From contig JAISJY010000019.1 of the NCBI GenBank assembly GCA_031261365.1, positions 1 to 6,849 on the forward strand: 6,849 nucleotides of DNA, given 5' to 3'. The position numbers were made by a program, and so were the translations under genes. Below, in pieces: positions 6,446 to 6,849 of this stretch. The stretch is from Caryophanales bacterium (GTDB lineage Bacteria > Bacillota_I > Bacilli_A > RFN20 > JAISJY01). Position 1 is the first letter of the stretch; every line of letters starts with the position of its first letter. A model generated the notes under the pieces. The model was not told the DNA's origin. It worked only from the letters and a program-made list of their open reading frames with translations, and did not search any database.

Positions 6446-6849
6446 ATGGCAATTAGTGTTTCAATGGAGAAGAAATATTATTCAAAAGTAGAAGTTAAAC
6501 TAAAGTCTTTGAATGAAGGTGAAGTTTTCTATAAAGAAATGAAAAGTTCTATTCGTTCTGGAAAGAATGAAGTGTATCAAAAAAGAATGAGAGAGACACA
6601 AGTTTTTGATAGTTCTTGGATTGAAGGTATTGAATCTTATTTACTTAATTTAGATAAAATAGTTAGAAATCCCAAGATGGTTATGACCCCAATAGAAGAT
6701 ATTGTTAGAATTGATAGAGCCAAGAAAATAAATGCCCGTTCCATTCAACATTTATCTTCACACACCCAATTTGTTCAAGATATAGATGAATTAGGCCGTG
6801 TTAAACCAATGAAAGTCTTATCAACTGTTTATGAAGATGAAATTGCTAC
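6446..6849 (+). CDS. DUF2357-like protein, N-terminal part, cut by window edge
   Basis: An open frame of 134 complete codons runs to the end of the window without a stop, so the 3' part of the gene lies outside. The residues are highly charged, with no signal peptide or membrane span, so this part is cytosolic. A segment at about 76-134 (PKMVMTPIEDIVRIDRAKK, then HLSSHTQFVQDID and KVLSTVYEDEIA) resembles, from memory, proteins annotated as DUF2357 domain proteins. In those, such a region precedes a predicted PD-(D/E)XK nuclease, making them McrC-like partners of McrB-type ATPases. The neighbouring McrB-like gene on the same strand supports that reading. The nuclease residues would be downstream and cannot be seen. 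Spacing from the AAA+ gene is 666 bases with a terminator between, so it needs its own promoter. The frame is real with high confidence; the family name is moderate, and a different ATPase-partner family is the alternative. Confidence 0.7.
   Translation, partial: MAISVSMEKKYYSKVEVKLKSLNEGEVFYKEMKSSIRSGKNEVYQKRMRETQVFDSSWIEGIESYLLNLDKIVRNPKMVMTPIEDIVRIDRAKKINARSIQHLSSHTQFVQDIDELGRVKPMKVLSTVYEDEIA

Noticed and set aside
1..6849. Mycoplasma-type genetic code with TGA as tryptophan
   Set aside because: Tryptophan codons in the genes read are TGG and no frame needs a TGA read through. The one internal stop, at 2555, is TAA.

Overview
The window is very AT-rich DNA and most likely comes from a low-GC Gram-positive bacterium of the Bacilli / Erysipelotrichia / walled-Mollicutes kind, typical of animal guts. 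Three things point there: strong GGAGG-type ribosome binding sites, a lipoprotein carrying BspA-type (LRR_5) leucine-rich repeats, and an ER-type (SipW-like) signal peptidase. Tryptophan is encoded by TGG in the genes read, no in-frame TGA was seen, and every visible stop is TAA. The standard code therefore fits better than the Mycoplasma code. This placement is inference; no marker gene is present.

Left part, 1-1576. A non-coding leader with a stem-loop and a short direct repeat precedes a gene for a secreted, beta-rich protein of unknown function (261-1310, + strand). A 266-base AT-rich gap with several small inverted repeats separates it from the convergent gene that follows.

Middle part, 1577-3244. 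A minus-strand gene encodes a surface lipoprotein: a lipobox signal peptide, a serine/asparagine-rich stalk and about twelve 23-residue BspA-type repeats. It is interrupted by a single in-frame TAA at codon 170. The frame is intact on both sides of that stop and all the way to a natural-looking C-terminus, so it is annotated as one interrupted gene and not two. A 180-base divergent promoter region separates it from the next gene.

Right part, 3245-6849. A SipW-type signal peptidase and a membrane-anchored McrB-like AAA+ ATPase are co-oriented, 36 bases apart, and followed by a good intrinsic terminator, so they look like a two-gene operon. After 666 bases without a convincing gene, which contain a 14-bp hairpin, a further plus-strand gene begins at 6446 and runs off the window. 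Its N-terminus resembles the DUF2357 proteins that accompany this kind of McrB-like ATPase and usually carry a PD-(D/E)XK nuclease at the C-terminus.

The most interesting reading is that the ATPase and the DUF2357-like protein form an McrBC-related (type IV restriction-like) pair whose motor is tethered to the membrane and coexpressed with a signal peptidase. The ATPase lacks the classical MNxxDR GTP-specificity signature of McrB. The nuclease domain itself lies outside the window, so the defence role is inference.
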